Shown here: in pieces, positions 62,535 to 64,000 of the stretch
Numbering within the stretch: position 1 is the stretch's first letter
How the letters are laid out: each line of letters opens with the position of its first letter
Assembly: GCF_021155765.1 (NCBI RefSeq)
Contig: NC_060116.1
Location: 15,579,084 to 15,643,083 of the forward strand
DNA length: 64,000 nt
Direction: 5' to 3'
From: Diprion similis
Lineage: Eukaryota; Arthropoda; Insecta; Hymenoptera; Diprionidae
The notes under the pieces: generated by a model
The model's database searches: none
Seen by the model: the letters and a program-made list of their open reading frames with translations, nothing else
What the model was told of the DNA's origin: nothing
Program-made: the position numbers and the translations under genes

Positions 62535-64000
62535 ATGACAGATGTCTTGCATCTGGACGAATTGCCGTCTGACGTTTTGATCATAATATTCGATTTTTGC
62601 CATGCCTTCGACCTGGTGCGTCTCAGCGAAGTGTGCACACGGTTCCACGATATCGTCAGGAGCGACGTGTGTTGGATTAAAAAGAGTAAACAGGCACTGG
62701 TGACCAATCAGTCCTCGAAAAGATTCCGCGAAAGGTAAGTTAGGTTATGTTATGTCACTGTTTCCAGTGCTAATGAAAATCAAATCGATATCCCGCAACG
62801 CTAATCCTTCGGTGTTTCAGACACGTCTTCATTTTAGAAATATCACTCTGCAGAATTTCGTCATTTTTCAGATGCTACAGTCTACTTCCTCTGCGGAACA
62901 AATGGCACGTATCTCAAAATTGGAAGGATGGAAGATACGCAAAGCGTACTTATCTCACGCAAAAGGCTAAGCTGATGCCATGGCTTCAACTTACTGCAAA
63001 CACTCTGTGGTGGGGTGCCGGTACTCAGATTGTCGGTTTCAGACGTCACGCACGGTTTAATCCGGTTGATCCGATATTCAAAATTGATACGCGCAGTTCT
63101 GACGTTTGTCGATTTGTCGTGAAGGATTGGATAGTGCTCGCTGGATTCAGGTGCAAATATTTTTCTTATGACGATTACCTGCATTCATAAGTATTCAACA
63201 AACTCTTAGTTTATAATAAAAAACGCTACTCTATAGAGACGGCAGCATACGTTGCTGGGATGGAATTACGAATGACGAAATATTCAACGCGCAAAATACT
63301 CATGCGTCTGATGTAGACGCCGTAGACCTGACCTCGGATGTAATTATCACTGGTTCAAGAGACAGAACTGTTAAGGTTTGTTCATTACTGCAATTTCAAA
63401 TATTTGCTAAGTATCGATGTATTTGATTAAGAAGGCAGCTGGCAAGCTGGAACTAAAATATTATATCGTATCGCTCTACTTGTTCAGATTTGGCCAACTA
63501 AGATCAACGACAACAGTTCACCGTTGGCAGCCATTAATTTATTGGATAGAATATGGTCGATAGCAGCAGATCCAACGGGTCTTACATTCTGTGCTGGATC
63601 AGCTGGTAATAACAACGTAGCACCTCTACACATATTTGATGTAGAATGGTAAAAATTTCACAAAGTTTCAAAATATCATAAATATTTTTCACTTTCCTGA
63701 CTTTTGACTTTGTTTCTTGCTACCGTTATCTCTGTCCCTTTCAGTGGAGGGGAAATTAACACATTTAGACAACGGTGGAGGAAAGGAGCTGGTATTTTGG
63801 ACATTATTTGGAATGACCCTCAGACATTGCTCACCTGCGGTTATGACACGTGTATCAGAAAATGGGATATCAGGTACTTTCTATTTTACTGAGTAACAGT
63901 ACTTCTATATTACAATCCACCATTCCTTATTCCCACAGATCAGGAACCTGTGTAGGAGCCTGGGCAGATCCAACTGATGCTACAGTTTATTGCCTGTCCA
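62535..64000 (+). CDS. FBXW4: F-box/WD repeat protein 4 (FBXW4), 5' part
   Basis: Six exons are visible: 62535-62734, 62872-63150, 63237-63375, 63488-63648, 63745-63873, and 63939 running off the window end. Phases are continuous. The start MTDVLHLDELPSDVLIIIFD is followed by a classic F-box (HAFDLVRLSEVCTRFHDIV), which binds SKP1. Next comes an FBXW4-like linker (KWHVSQNWKDGRYAKR, then MPWLQL), and then WD40 repeats: AGFRDGSIRCWDG, ITGSRDRTVKIWP, FCAGSAGNNN and LTCGYDTCIRKWDIRSGTCV. The protein is a substrate receptor of an SCF ubiquitin ligase, in cytosol or nucleus; its substrates are not known. The remaining WD repeats and stop lie beyond the window. The start is the first ATG in frame. 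Confidence 0.92.

Noticed and set aside
1..64000. CRISPR arrays, bacterial operons, viral or prophage genes, tRNA or rRNA genes
   Set aside because: None seen. The tandem repeats are simple microsatellites without unique spacers, and no tRNA-like cloverleaf or rRNA sequence was recognised by eye.

Overview
The window is nuclear DNA of an animal, almost certainly an insect. Every gene I can support is split by spliceosomal introns with GT-AG (twice GC-AG) boundaries, and the non-coding DNA is AT-rich and full of microsatellites, homopolymers and short foldback elements. The gene set (class A GPCR, dynein-2 intermediate chain, transferrin, asparaginase-like protein, MFSD6-type transporter, FBXW4) fits an arthropod. 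A hymenopteran such as a sawfly is my guess from overall texture only; nothing here proves it.

Layout. Bases 1-37304 hold the 3' two thirds of one large plus-strand GPCR gene, from TM3 to the stop codon. It has seven coding exons spread over 31 kb; TM1-TM2 were not found and probably lie upstream. Its introns carry several inverted-repeat elements: a near-palindromic 774 bp element flanked by TA, a 309 bp element flanked by TTAA, and three further foldbacks. Bases 37305-41771 look like 3' UTR and intergenic DNA.

From 41.8 kb the window becomes gene-dense. On plus, 41822-46845 is a complete 17-exon WDR60/DYNC2I1 homologue (1,006 codons), the dynein-2 intermediate chain of retrograde intraflagellar transport. 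On minus, 54192-47711 is a complete 15-exon transferrin (719 codons) with a signal peptide and a hydrophobic C-terminus; almost all iron ligands appear lost. In its last intron, on the opposite strand, sits a complete two-exon asparaginase/isoaspartyl-peptidase-like gene (48168-49500) in which glycine replaces the catalytic threonine. On plus, 58217-61191 is a complete nine-exon MFSD6-type transporter (562 codons). The window ends inside FBXW4, an F-box/WD40 substrate receptor (62535 to beyond 64000).

The genes do not form a pathway; they are ordinary eukaryotic neighbours. The most interesting features are the nested, probably catalytically dead asparaginase inside a probably non-iron-binding transferrin, and the mobile-element structures in the GPCR introns. 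Exon boundaries were read by hand from splice motifs, reading phase and family similarity. All reading phases close, but no transcript evidence was available.
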